The notes beneath the pieces are model-generated. The model saw only the letters and a list, made by a program, of their open reading frames with translations. It searched no databases and had not been told where the DNA came from. Shown piece by piece: positions 34,658 through 46,093 of a stretch of DNA of 64,000 bases. The first letter of the stretch is position 1; every line of letters starts with the position of its first letter. The position numbers were made by a program, and so were the translations under genes. Location: assembly GCA_009667805.1 (NCBI GenBank), contig CM019068.1:3331218-3395217 (forward strand), in the 5' to 3' direction. Source of the DNA: Leptobrachium leishanense. Its lineage: Eukaryota; Chordata; Amphibia; Anura; Megophryidae.

Positions 34658-37600
34658 ATGTCAGAAAGACCAAAAAGGACAGGCAGACGCTCCCAGACAC
34701 AGGTAAGAGAGCAAGCAGCCTCTGTGTTGGGAGGCTGTGCCTCTGGTCATCGTGGGCGTGGTGCATCCTCTGCAGGGGCACGCTTGTCCTTTCTAACTGG
34801 TGCTGGCCGTCTTAAGCAGCAGCAATATACAGAGGATTTGGTGGATTGGCTAACCAGGCCATCCTCATCCTCCGAGTCCTCTGCCAGCCAGGCTTGTAGT
34901 GGTTTACAGTCCACCTCAGCTGCCAAAGCATCTAATGCAGCCTCCATGTCCACAGCTACTCCTGCCATAGCCTCACTATCACACAAGGAGGAGTCAGCTG
35001 AATTGTTTGACTACAATGACAGTGACATGCTGCTTGAGGATGCGCAGCAAGTGCAGTGCTCTGATTCAATCTCTGAGGTTGAGGAAGGGAGTATAATCAA
35101 CCTAGAGGAAGGGGTGCCAGTGATGACACACAAATAACTGGCACTCATGTTGCCCCAGCAGCTGTAGCATACTACCAAGTTGGCTCCAGTGACGTGGAGA
35201 TTGGGGGTGATGACAATGATGATGAGGTCACTGACTCCACCTGGGTGCCTGATCGAACAGAGGAGTCAAGTGAGGAGGAAACACAACAAACACGAGGCAC
35301 AACGTCCTCTATGACCAACTGTAGCCAGTCCAAGGCATCAGATGTCAGAGCTGCTCAGGTGCAGAGCGCTGTTGTCTCAAAGTACACATCCAGGAACTCT
35401 GCTGTCTGGGAGTTCTTTAAGAAATGTGCAGCAGACCGCACCGTTGCTATTTGTAATCTATGTCAGATGAGGATCAAGCGTGGGAAAGACACCGGACGCT
35501 GGTTACCATATGCTTGAGGCGACATATGACCACCTGCCACGCATCCCGTTGGCGCAAAACTTTGCGTAGGTCCTCCTCACCTGTCTCTACCCCCACTATA
35601 TGTCCTGCCATGTCATTGACTCCAACCTCCACTGACCGAGATGATGCTACAGTAATGGATGTTTCAGGTCCTTCCTCACAATGTGACAGCATCCCATCAG
35701 CAGAAGATTTACTCAGTCAGATTAGGTTGCCCCAGCTGCTGCAGCATAAGAAATAATATAGTCCCAACCATCCCCAAGCACAGCATCTAAATGCCAGCTT
35801 AGCAAAATTACTCACATTGCAGCTGCTGCCTTTCCAGCTGGTGGACTCTGCTTCCTTCCGTGAATGTGCTGTACCACAGTGGCAGGTTCCAAAACGCCAT
35901 TTCTTTTCACGGAAGGCCATTCCAGCACTATACCAGCACGTGGAAAACAATGTTATGGAGTCATTTGGAAAGGCAGTCAGCAGAAAGGTGCACGTGACTT
36001 TAGACACGTGGTCCAGCAAGCATGGACAGGGCCGTTACACTTCCTTCACGGCACACTGGGTAACTCTGATTGCAGCTGGGAGGGATCCAAGACGGGGCTC
36101 TGTGCTAGAGCTTGTTCATCCACCACGCCTCCAGGAAGCTGCTTGTATGAGGTCTGTCTGCTCCACTACCACCTCTCCCTCTTCCTCCTTCTCTTCCTCT
36201 GTCTCTGGCGAAGTAGCAGTTAATCAGACACGTGACAGGGCTACGCAATGGCTCACTCAAAAAGATGCTATACTTTGCTTGAGCTGGTTTGTTGGTTTGT
36301 TTAGGGGACAGGAGCCACACCGGGCCAGAAATTCTGTCAGCTCTGCAGGGGCAGATGCAGAGATGGTTAACACCACGCCAGCTTCAGCTGGGAATGGTCA
36401 TCTTTGATAATGGCAGCAAGCTTCTCTCTTCCCTACGCCAGGGTAAATTAACGCATGTACCATGCTTAGCACATGTCCTAAATCTGGTGGTACAGCATTT
36501 CCTAACCAGGTACCCAGGGCTGGCAGAGCTTCTCAGCCAGGCCAGAAAAGTCTGTAGCCACTTCAGACGGTCATTCCCAGAAAGTGTTCGCCTGGCAGAA
36601 ATTCAAACAGGGTTATCCAAAGAGATTCGAAAAGTCACCGCACGTTCGGTGACTTTTCGTTCTCTTCAATTCGGTTCCTTTTGCCGATTGCATTTCGGTG
36701 ACTCTGCGGTGTATTCAGCAAACACCACAGGGTCCCCGAATTGCAGGGAAAAGCTGCCGAAAACCTGACGAAAACTAACCGAATGCACGCTGAAAACAAG
36801 CAAAAACATCTGGATTAACCTTCGAAGAGGAGCCGAACAGGAGCCGAAAAGGAGCCGAATCACACAGAGCCGAAGCAGCTGTGACGTAGAGGAGGCAGTG
36901 AATAAATTAGAAAAACCATTTGTATGAATCTGGGAAAAAGAAACGCTGTTTGCAAAGAAACTACTGAGCGAAAATGTCTGAAATTTTCACAGGAGGTCCA
37001 GGGAATGATAATAAAGAGGGCTGTTACAAAAAAAATAAGCAAACTGAAAAAAAAAAAAAAAAATCGGACTTTTAATTTTTTTTTTAAAAATTCAGAAAAA
37101 TGCTTAAAGTATCCTAAAAAATCTATAAATAAAGAGACTTGTTGCTGCAGAATTTTATAATGAACGGTTTATTAGATATTGAATTAATACGGGAATATTT
37201 TTAACATTGAAGTCTATGGGATTCTCCTGAATAAATTTGCCGAATTAAACCACCGAATGGCAGAGCATTAGGGGAACCTTTCACTGCTGGTTTGTGTTCT
37301 CTGAATAGCCGAAGCAGTGCTTTTTGATGGGGATTTCACTGCCCTCGAACAGGGACCGAACAGGCACCGTATGTTCAGGCAATTCGACAGGATTTGGCGA
37401 ATTGCCTGCTCTCTGGATAGCCGAATGGCCAGGAAAGGTAACCGAACCCTGATTTTCAGCGTTCGGTTACCTTTCTCAAGCAATTCGAATCTCTTTGGAT
37501 AACCCTGAAAGAGAATTCCACCTTCCCACAAACCATCTAATCTGTGACATGCCCACCAGGTGGAACTCGACAATAGCAATGCTGCAGCATGTGCACAAGC

Positions 37601-38786
37601 AGCACAGCAGAGGGCCATCAACGAGTACCTGTGTGAGTATGGCACAAGGACAGGTTCAGGTCAATTTTGGTTTTTTTCCCCCCGCAGTGGCTGATGATCA
37701 AAGATGCATGCACTGTACTGTCACCATTTGAGGAGGCAACGAGGATGGTGAGCAGGGACAGTGCATGCATCAGTGACACAATTCCTTTAGTGTTCCTGCT
37801 GGCGCGCACTCTGCACAGAATTATAGATTTGGCACTAGAGGCAGAGCAGCAGGAGGAAGAGGAGGCCTTCCCTAGCTCTCAAGGCCCCAGTCTTTCTGCA
37901 GACAGCATTCCTGCGGGTCCTCCTCAGATCAGACAGGAGGAGGATGATGAGGAGGAATATTTAAGTAGTGGGGGCATTGAAGGTGGGGATTCCTCAAGGG
38001 AGGGTTTTGTGTTTTCCCTTTAAAACCCAAGGACTAGTACGTGGCTGGGAGGAGGAAGTGCACAATGGGGTCATCCTCCTCATTGACCAGGAAGACTCGG
38101 AAGCTAATGCCACCTCCAACCTACGCTGCATGGGCTCCCTTATCCTGCAAAGCCTGATAAAGGACCCCGGGATCCGTGCTATCAAGGAGAAGGATCATTA
38201 CTGGTTGGCAAGTTTTCTTGATCCACGATACAAGGGTAAAGTTGCAGAGCTCATCCTGCCCTCACAGAGGGAGGACAGGATGAAAAAACTTGAGGACGCT
38301 CTAAAGCGACACTTGTGTAACACCTTTCCAGGCACTGGTAGGTTACCAAGTGATGACACAGGTGCTTCTGAGGCTGCGGTTGATCAGAGGAAGAGCGGTG
38401 AAAGGGGCCTCGACTGATGCCTTTTCCAATTTTTTTAGTCCACGACGCCCAGGGACGTCAAATGTAGGCACCCATTGCCAGCGTCTTCACCGTATGGTGC
38501 AGGACTACCTAGGGGCAAGGGCAGACCTGGATACCTTTCCAGCAGATGATCCACTGGCTTACTGGGTGTTGAGATTGATCCAGAACTTAGCCAATATGCT
38601 ATGCAGCTACTAGGTTGCCCTTCATCCAGCGTGCTTTCTGAAAGGACGTTCAGTACCGCTGGAGGTTTTTTCACAGACAAAAGCGTGCGTCTGTCCACCG
38701 ACTCTGTAGACCGGCTGACATTTATAAAAATGAATCAGTCCTGGATCATCAGCGATCACTCCACTGATGCTGATGTAACGGAATAG
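34658..38786 (+). pseudogene. hAT transposase remnant, copy 1
   Basis: The start is MSERPKRTGRRSQTQ. The N-terminal region is acidic and Ser-rich and is followed by a BED-type zinc finger (SAVWEFFKKCAADRTVAICN, LCQMRIKRGKDTG … HMTTCH). The DDE-like core includes VTLDTWSSKHGQGRY, FDNGSKLL and LAHVLNLVVQHFL. The C-terminal dimerisation region includes FPADDPLAYWVLR, LSERTFSTAGGF and DSVDRLTFIKMNQS. Frameshifts separate these pieces (near 35130, 35510, 36100 and 38000), and the MITE at 36608-37507 splits the core. It is not functional. The closest comparison is the paralogous copy at 49165. Confidence 0.88.
36608..37507. mobile_element. 900-bp MITE with 3-bp TSD (AAA)
   Basis: Both ends begin CAGGGTTATCCAAAGAGAT and the flanks are AAA (36605-36607, 37508-37510). 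The other hAT copy shows the unoccupied site (…ATTCAAAGAAAATTCC near 51130), which confirms the boundaries and the duplication length. It has no coding capacity. It is the same family as 14673-15496, inverted. Confidence 0.93.
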
Positions 38787-39600
38787 ATCGGGGATCTCTT
38801 CTGCATTCACAAAACCTCCACCACTGCACTTTTCCACAATACCACAAAGGGTATTGAAGGCACTTGCTGCCACCAAAGGCACAATATTTGGGTGCACTGC
38901 CACTGACGCCTATATTACCAGATTTATATCATTTTAATATTGGACTGCAGGGTCCAACCCTGCACTTTTCCACAATACCACAAAAGGGTTACGGTGTGAA
39001 GGCACTTGCTGCCACCAAAGGCACAATATTTGAGTGCACTGACGCCTTTACCAGATTCATATCTTTTTAATACAGGACCACATGGTCCACCTCTGCATTC
39101 TTCCACAATACCACAGACGGGTTACTGTATGATGGCACTTATGAATAAATAGATTAAACTTATGAAAAGATTAAACTTATGAATAGATTAAAGGAAAACC
39201 ATTTACCGTCATTTGAAACGTCATTTGTTGGTTTTTCCATATTTCTATACATCCGAAAAATCCACCACTTCACGGGCAGGTTATGGGGACCTCCTAGGCA
39301 CAATATTTGAAGGAATTTTTCGTTTTTATTTTTAACCCTTATTTCATGGAAAGCTCACTGTTCTTTTAAAAACGTTTTTTTTTTTACTTTTTGTCCTCGT
39401 TTCCTGTCCCCCAGGGCACTACCCGGACCCCCATACACCTTTTATGGCAAATATCTTGCATATATGCCCCCTTGGAGGGCACTCTAAAATTCTAACTTTT
39501 GAGTCCCATTGACTTGCATGGAGTTCGGTTCGAACTCTAACTTTTGAAATTGTTCGAGTTCGAATGCGAACCGAACAAGGGGGTGTTCGGCTCATCCCTA

Positions 39601-40125
39601 GTTCGGAAGGGGTTGATATGGGGTTTGGGGAGTTGGTGGGTGGCACTGGTTTGGGATATGGGGTGTGGAAGGGGCTGATATGGGGTTTGGGGAGTTGGTG
39701 AGGTGGCGCTGGTTTGGGATATGGGGGTGTGGATGGGGCCGATATGGGGTTTAGGGAGTTGGTGGGTGGCGCTGGTTTGGGATATGGGGGTTTGGAAGGG
39801 GCTGATATGGGGTTTGGGGAGTTGGTGAGGTGGCAATGGTTTGGGATATGGGGGTTTGGAAGGGGCTGATATGGGGTTTGGGGAGTTGGTGAGGTGGCGC
39901 TGGTTTTGGATATGGGGGTTTGGAAGGGGCTGATATGGGGTTTAGGGAGTTGGTGGGTGGCGCTGGTTTGGGATATGGGGGTTTGGAAGGGGCTGATATG
40001 GCATTTGGGGAGTTGGTGAGGTGGCGCTGGTTTGGGATATGGGGGTTTGGAAGGGGCTGATATGGCGTTTGGGGAGTTGGTGAGGTGGCGCTGGTTTGAG
40101 ATATGGGGGTTTGGAAGGGACTGAT
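39601..40125. repeat. 64-bp G-rich minisatellite, about 8 copies
   Basis: The unit GGAAGGGGCTGATATGGGGT TTGGGGAGTTGGTGAGGTGG CGCTGGTTTGGGATATGGGG GTTT carries several runs of four or five G on the plus strand, including GGGGTTTGGGG. Confidence 0.93.
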
Positions 40126-40737
40126 CTGTGATAATTAGCGTCAGTAATTACCATCTGTACCTGACACACCCACCCAGGGACCCCTGCTCGAACAGGGAAA
40201 CATGCAATCAGGCCTATGATTGGCTGACGGATCCAGCCAGTCCTGACGAGGTAAATGAGGATACAGAGGATTTTATCCGTTATTATTTCTTCCAGAAAGC
40301 ATTAAATACAGTATGTGATGAGTCAGAGCGTCATTAGGGAGTCGAACCCAGCACTGAAAGGGTTAATAACCTGCTCTCACCATCGTGCAGGTCAGTGCGC
40401 GGCAGCAAAATATCGGCGATATAGGCATAGAGCGCGTGTGTATAATTATATATATATATAATCTATATATATATACACACACACTGAATGTGGAGTGTGC
40501 ATCCGGAGCCTTGTGCTGCGCATGATCCACGCGAACGAGACACGGGGTTTCACCAGATTCCTGCCGCTACAATCCAGATACAGCGAGAGCAAAATAAAAA
40601 AAAATGTAAAGTCAAGATCGTTGAAGCCAAACATTCCGGCGTGCGCGCTGGCCGCCCCATCGAGGGTGCAGATATTGGCATGATGAAGCGCGGCACGTGT
40701 CCTGTGCTGCATGTCCTTTCCGCGGTAAAAGATGACA
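40126..40737 (-). other. Probable rgs10 3' UTR
   Basis: Sequence just downstream of the rgs10 stop on the minus strand. It holds a TA/CA microsatellite (40440-40490). No AATAAA is evident on the minus strand in this interval, so the cleavage site is unknown. Confidence 0.4.
40440..40490. repeat. (TA)n/(CA)n microsatellite
   Basis: Alternating TATATATATA blocks end in ACACACACACAC. Confidence 0.85.
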
Positions 40738-40887
40738 TCACGTGTTGTAGATTCTAGAGGCCCGTTTTGGCGCCGATTCACCAGCACCAACCGCGGGACG
40801 TTCATCATCCTCTGACCGGCTGAGCACTAGAAACGCGTCGGATTTCAAGAATCGCTGATAACTGTCGTATTTCATCAGGTTGTAGAT
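40738..40887 (-). CDS. rgs10: rgs10, last coding exon
   Basis: On the minus strand, after TCTCTGTCTTTCCAG, the exon encodes IYNLMKYDSYQRFLKSDAFL, an acidic linker (SRSEDDERPAVGAGE) and the terminal SAPKRASRIYNT, then TGA (40740-40738). The end of the RGS box (LMKYDSYxRFLKSD) and the KRASRIYNT C-terminus are those of RGS10. RGS10 speeds GTP hydrolysis by Gi/Go/Gz alpha subunits and is abundant in immune and neural cells. The exon has 49 codons plus the stop and no damage. The linker is divergent from mammals, as expected for this part of the protein. Confidence 0.95.
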   Translation of the reverse strand: MYNLMKYDSYQRFLKSDAFLVLSRSEDDERPAVGAGESAPKRASRIYNT

Positions 40888-41032
40888 CTGGAAAGACAGA
40901 GAGGTGGGTGATGACATCACAGTGTCTGACTGTGACATAACCAGGGGATTCTTTATGGCCTGCCCTGATGACCGGAATACCCAGGCGGTGGCCGCGGAGC
41001 GCCAGCGTCATAACCCTGTGATATAGCTCTGT

Positions 41033-41397
41033 GGCAGGAGGCTAACGAGCTGGCGGTGGGAGGCTAGCGAGTTGGAGGTGGGAGGCTAACGAGCTGGTGG
41101 TGGGGGGCTAGCGAGCTGGCGGTGGGAGGCTAGCGAGCTGGCGTTGGGAGGCTAGCGAGCTGGCGGTGGGAGGCTAACGAGCTGGCGTTGGGAGGCTAGC
41201 GAGCTGGCGGTGGGAGGCTAACGAGCTGGCGTTGGGAGGCTAACGAGCTGGCGTTGGGAGGCTAGCGAGCTGGCGGTGGGAGGCTAACGAGCTGGCGGTG
41301 GGAGGCTAACGAGCTGGCGGTGGGAGGCTAACAAGCTGGCGTTGGGAGGCTAACGAGCTGGCGTTGGGAGGCTAACGAGCTGGCGTTGGGAGGCTAA
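41033..41397. repeat. 22-bp minisatellite in last rgs10 intron
   Basis: The unit GGAGGCTAACGAGCTGGCGG TG (22 bp) is repeated about 16 times with TAGC/TAAC and GCGG/GCGT variants. It fills most of a 535-bp intron. Confidence 0.94.
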
Positions 41398-41422
41398 CCT
41401 AAACTCCATACTGATGGCTCAC

Positions 41423-41566
41423 CTGCTCCTGTAACATCAGAAACATCAGCGGGTGCGGATCCTGCAGCATCTCCTCGCTGATTCGGGACTGGCCGTCCAC
41501 GTTCACCTGCGCGGTCGCTTTACTAGACAAGAAGGTCGTGTAGATCTTTCTGGCCTTTTTCTGCAT
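41423..41566 (-). CDS. rgs10: rgs10, internal exon of the RGS box
   Basis: This 144-bp exon starts after an acceptor ending CCTGAAG and ends CAGGAGCAG/GTGAGC. It encodes [35 protein letters not shown] and [13 protein letters not shown]. These are the helices between the conserved ACEDFKK block and the LMKYDSY block of the RGS domain. Phase 0 on both sides joins it to the neighbouring exons without change. The exon boundaries coincide with those of mammalian RGS10 (…KTQ/MQEK…, …QDQ/IFNL…). Confidence 0.95.
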
Positions 41567-42253
41567 CTTCAGGGAAAAACATTAATGTGGCGAAAAGCGT
41601 ATTAATGCCCCGACGCGCAGCCTGGACAGAGGCTCGGATACGAATTTACTGACTGTAACGGTCAAACTCCCATCATGACCAATAGGGGCAGCTAATGCTA
41701 TAAGCGGGAACGGGTGGAATAGGTGCAGGAATAAGAGGGAATGGGTGGAATAGGTGCAGGAACAAGCGGGAATGGGTGGAATAGGTGCAGGAACAAGCGG
41801 GAATGGGTGGAAAAGGTCCAGGAATAAGTGGGAAGGGGTGGAATAGGTGCAGGAATAAGAGGGAACGGCTGGAATAGGTGCAGGAATAAGAGTGAATGGG
41901 TGGAATAGGTGCAGGAATAAGAGGGAACGGGTGGAATAGGTGCAGGAATAAGAGGGAACGGGTGGAATAGGTGCAGGAATAAGAGGGAACGGGTGGAATA
42001 GGTGCAGGAATAAGAGGGAACGGGTGGAATAGGTGCAGGAATAAGAGGGAACTGGTGGAATAGGTGCAGGAACAAGCGGGAACGTGTGGAATAGGTGCAG
42101 GAATAAGAAGGAACGGATAGAATAAGTGCAGGAATAAGAGGGAACGGATAGAATAAGTGCAGGAATAAGAGGGAATGGGTGGAATAGGTGCAGGAGTAAT
42201 GTGTTAAGTCTGGGAATGGATGGAATAGGTGCAGGAATAAATGATGTGGGTGG

Positions 42254-43678
42254 GGATACCCTTATGGCGCTTCCCGGGTTCGTGTGTATATGGGTAGCGT
42301 GTATGCTGCCAATAGGGGGTTGTAGCAGAGCCTTGTAGCTGCTACCGTAATGGTGAAGCGGCAGAGGGGGTTCCCACTATATGGCGCTCCTCGCAAGAGA
42401 ATAGGTGGATCTGTCTGCAAAATCCCCTGATAATTTGAGCCCCTATTTTCAATAGGTATCTCAAGGACAGTGAATGGAGCCCTTATGGTGTAGACCGTAT
42501 CAGTGTATGTGCAACAATGTGACAAAATCGAGAGCACTTGCAGTATACACCTAAACATTCGAATACAGTAAAAGATGGGGTGAAAAAGGCAGTGACTGGA
42601 TATAGTACTGAGGGGAATTAGTCCTTGTCCGAGATTGCCATCTAGTGGCCTATTGGTGTATACCAATGTCTTTTAAAAAACAGTCTTTGGTTTTCTTCTC
42701 CTGGTGAGGTACATCCGTTATTCTTCCTTGTGTCCCAGTTCCTCTCTCTTGATCTTGTGCCTCCAAGACAGAGAGTGGGAGTTAGGAGAAGGAGATTGAA
42801 TTTCAGAAAAAATTGGATGGATTTCTCAAAAAGGCACTTATGTTTTTGCTCTGTCTCCCAAACGATCTTTAGAATGTTTCACCGATATGTCCCCTTCAGG
42901 TTCGCCTTCCTCTGCTCCTGCGATGTTCCTTTGTGAAGTTAGGCTTCCACAGATCCAATGTTGCCCTTTTCTGGGTACTAGGATGGAAGTGGGGGGCTGG
43001 GTTCCTAGGAATGAAAACGCTGGATGCAGGGATACGGCTAAAAAGGGATTTAATATCAGTGATAACAAAAATATATAAAAAAGAATAAATTTGGGTCCGG
43101 CAGTAAGTAGAAATGGATAAAAAGTCCTCCAATACGCGTTTCGCTAGGTTGCCACTAGCTTCATCAGTTGGATCTAACGTTTGGGAGACAGAGCAAAACG
43201 TAAGTGCCTCTTGAGAAACATATCCAGTTTTTCTGAAATTCAATCTCCTTCTCCTAACTCCCACTCTCTGTCTTGGAGGCACAAGATCAAGAGAGAGGAA
43301 TTGGGACACAAGGAAGAATAACGGATGCACCTCACCAGGAGAAGAAAACCAAAGACTGTTTTTTAAAAGACATTGGTATACACCAATAGGCCACTAGATG
43401 GCAATCTCGGACAAGGACTAATTACCCTCAGTACTATATCCAGTCACTGCCTTTTTCACCCCATCTTTTACTGTATTCGAATGTTTAGGTGTATACTGCA
43501 AGTGCTCTCGATTTGTCACATTGTTGCACATACACTGATACGGTCTACACCATAAGGGCTCCATTCACTGTCCTTGAGATACCTATTGAAAATAGGGGCT
43601 CAAACTATCAGGGGATTTTGCAGACAGATCCACCTATTCTCTTGCGAGGAGCGCCATATAGTGGGAACCCCCTCTGCA
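42254..43678 (-). mobile_element. Foldback Penelope-like (pLTR-type) unit C
   Basis: The arms, about 42362-42870 and 43180-43678 (roughly 500 bp), are inverted near-identical copies, for example GGGGTTCCCACTATATGGCG on the left and its complement on the right. The left side extends about 110 bp further than the right. The asymmetric loop carries an intact hammerhead ribozyme on the minus strand. As for unit A, I infer terminal-repeat sequence of a Penelope-like retroelement. No protein gene is present. Confidence 0.65.
43126..43175 (-). ncRNA. Type I hammerhead ribozyme, intact core (unit C)
   Basis: The minus strand reads TCCAA (stem I), CTGATGA (43167-43161), A, the hairpin GCTAG-TGGCAAC-CTAGC, GAAA, the palindrome ACGCGT, then A, then TTGGA (stem I return, 5 Watson-Crick pairs). 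All core bases are present and H17 is A. Cleavage is predicted between 43133 and 43132. It lies within the rgs10 intron in the sense direction. The self-complementary stem III favours action as a dimer. Confidence 0.82.
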
Positions 43679-44233
43679 GGTGCAGGAATAAGCCTGATAG
43701 GTCCGGGAATGGGTGGAATAGGTGCAGGAATAAGAGTGAACGGGTGGAATAGGTGCAGGAATGGGTGGAATAGGTGTAGGAATTAGCGTCATAGGTCTGG
43801 GAATGGGTGGAATAGGTGAAGGAATAAGCATGATAAGTCCGGGAAAGGGTGGAATAGGTGCAGGAATAAGCATGATAGGTTTGGGAATGGGTGAAACAGG
43901 TGCAGCAAAAAGAATGATAGGTCTGGGAACGGGTGGAATAAGTGCAGGAATAAGCGTGATAAGTCCAGGAATGGGTGGAATAGGTGTAGGAATTAGCGTG
44001 ATAGGTCTGGGAACGGGTGAAATAGGTGCAGGAATAAGAGGGAACGGGTGAAATAGGTGCAGGAATAAGAGGGAACGGGTGAAATAGGTGCAGGAATAAG
44101 AGGGAACAGGTAGAATAGGTGCAGGAATAAGCAGTGCTTTTTTCTGGAAAAATAGGTGGGGGTACTCACGTCTGGGCAAAAACTGATTATTATGACTATT
44201 TTCATGTCCTAATAAACAACAGCTGTAGCTCAC

Positions 44234-44667
44234 TTAGACTCGTGTCAGACGAGCGCACTGATCACGTCCGTGTTGCCGCACATTTGTACGTCCGTTATAG
44301 CATATAAATAGGACCAATGGAGCCCCACGCACGAAGTACATCCGCACCGTACTGCGGACGCATAACATATGCTGAAAATGGACGCAGGTTAGGCAAGAAC
44401 GTAAATCCGCTAGAACGAAGCACAGAGTGTGCTGCGTCTGCATAGCTTTTGTGTGAGTGATGGAGCGTAGTCAGACGGACTGCATTTTTGACGTCCAGCA
44501 TTTTTGACGGACAAAATGTTTTTCATATTAATTGATTTTCCCTCCTACATCCGTCAAAAAAAGTCAGTCACAAAAAACGGACTGTGTGGCCACTACCTTG
44601 TCGTCAGTCAGAAAGTACGTCCGTTGTGCACAGACGCACAGAATGCGCTCGTCTGACACCAGCCTTA
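44234..44667. mobile_element. MITE with GTGTCAGACGAGCG inverted ends
   Basis: The left end is TTAGACTCGTGTCAGACGAG. The right end reverse complements to TAAGGCTGGTGTCAGACGAG. The interior is rich in ACGTCCG/CGGACGT. No gene is present and no clear target duplication was found. Confidence 0.75.
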
Positions 44668-44718
44668 AAGGAAGACACTATAAAAGGGAACCATATTTTT
44701 AATACTGTGTTCCTTTAA

Positions 44719-45936
44719 CCCTTTCGCTGCTGAGGCTTTTCCCGCCCCTGTGCTGAGGTCATTTTTACCGGTTTTGCTCATCATGTTTAAACGTGTTTTG
44801 AAGCTTATTTTAGTATATGACTCAGACATATTATATATCGTTCTTTGCGTCAGACTCGGCAGATTAATATTATGTCATTATTATATGTATACGTTATGTC
44901 CTGTCTGTATATTATAACAAAAAATGCAATAAAATATGAATTTTCAATAATTTACAATGTGTAAAGCGGGTTTTTTTCACATTTTAACATGCGATCGTTT
45001 GCGGTTATATTTTGTATGGGGTGCGCTTGTTAAAAAAATTAGAGATGGGGTCTCGTTACATTTTTTTTGGGGGAAATTACGCGATTTTTAACAAACGCAC
45101 CGCATACAAAAATTGTTAGTGCAGCATCATTGTTCACATTATAATTGAAATGGGAACAATATTGCTGCATTAACAAACCAAAAAAAAAAAAACTTATTTT
45201 TTTTTTATAATTTTATTTTTAACTATTTTTTTATTTTTAATTTTAATTTTTTTAAAAACTTTTTTCACAGTCGTGTTTGGTATCGTTGGTACGGCCATAC
45301 TCTGGCTGATCCAACAGTACCAAACTTTAATCCCTAGCTGCCACGGATCGGGAGATAGGGGGTTCCAATGAACCCCCTATCTCCACCGTTGGTGGCGCTA
45401 GGGGTTAACTCCAGGACTGGCGTCATCGTGCTATGCACGATGACGCCAGTCCTCAGGGGGAGTTCCCGGAGACTTGGCCGACATCCAAGAGGTCGGCCAG
45501 CTCCGGGAAAGGATCACGAACCGGCGCTTTTCAGCGCCGATTCGTGATCCTGCTCCCCAGGGGTTAATGAGAGCCACCGTTTGGAAGGGCAGGCTGTGCC
45601 CTTCCAAGCGGTGCCTGTCTTAACCCCTGCTCCCCGGCGATCGGGAGGGAGAGAGGTCCGAAGGACCTCCCCCCCTCCCTTTTAGGCACCTCCTCCGCAC
45701 ATGCGGGGGGGCGCCTGAATTAGAGGTCATCGCGTCGCCGCGATGACATCTAATGTCCCCGCCGGGCTACCGAGTGCTGGGCTGACATCCAAGATGTCAG
45801 CACGCACCGGGGGGCGCAGCAATCCGCCGGAATCCGGCGGATTGCTGCCTCCTGTGCTCGGACGCGCTGAGCACGTCCGTAGCACAGGAGAACCACTTGG
45901 CTGGACGCGCTGAGCGCGTCCATAGCAGCCAAGTGG
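44719..45936. mobile_element. piggyBac-like MITE flanked by TTAA
   Basis: TTAA lies at 44715-44718 and 45937-45940. The ends are CCCTTTCGCTGCTGAGG and, reverse complemented, CCACTTGGCTGCTATGG. TTAA targets with CCCTTT-type ends fit piggyBac/Looper-like elements; Kolobok also uses TTAA. The interior has long perfect hairpins, such as ACTGGCGTCATCGTGC around 45416-45450 and AGGGGGTTCCAATGAACCCC around 45356. No gene is present. Confidence 0.82.
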
Positions 45937-46093
45937 TTAAATGAACTACAACTATAGTTGTAACCCTATGGGGGTTATCCACTAAGTGCCTCTGTTGCAA
46001 GAAAAGTCTGTATTGCAGTCTGTATTGCAGTGCAGTTAGCGGGTTTTTTTTTCTTTGCAATGCTGGCTGAGTGGATAATCGCCTAGCATTTGT

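Larger units (their letters stand above)
33667..39600 (+). mobile_element. Large hAT element, copy 1
   Basis: The ends are TAGGGATGAGCTGTTCGGTT and, reverse complemented, TAGGGATGAGCCGAACACCC. It carries a TATA box (TATATAAGGC near 33941). Tandem subrepeats of about 75 bp (34020-34330, GGGGGGCTCACTTGTTGCAG … ATCTGGGAATTGGTGG) lie near the 5' end, a broken transposase gene occupies the middle, and 3' subterminal repeats (38830-39120, AAAGGCACAATATTTG and TTCCACAATACCACA) follow. Flanking octamers differ (ACAAGGGT and GTTCGGAA), so no target duplication is visible. A 900-bp MITE is inserted at 36608. Confidence 0.9.

Noticed and set aside
41698..44233. Pro/Phe-rich frame on the minus strand (PLIPAPIPPVPSYSC)
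   Set aside because: This is the 31-bp array in reverse. It lies in an rgs10 intron with no exon signals.
45414..45452. Perfect hairpin around ACTGGCGTCATCGTGC as a possible structured RNA gene
   Set aside because: It lies within a TTAA MITE, where long hairpins are a property of the element. Nothing suggests an independent RNA gene.
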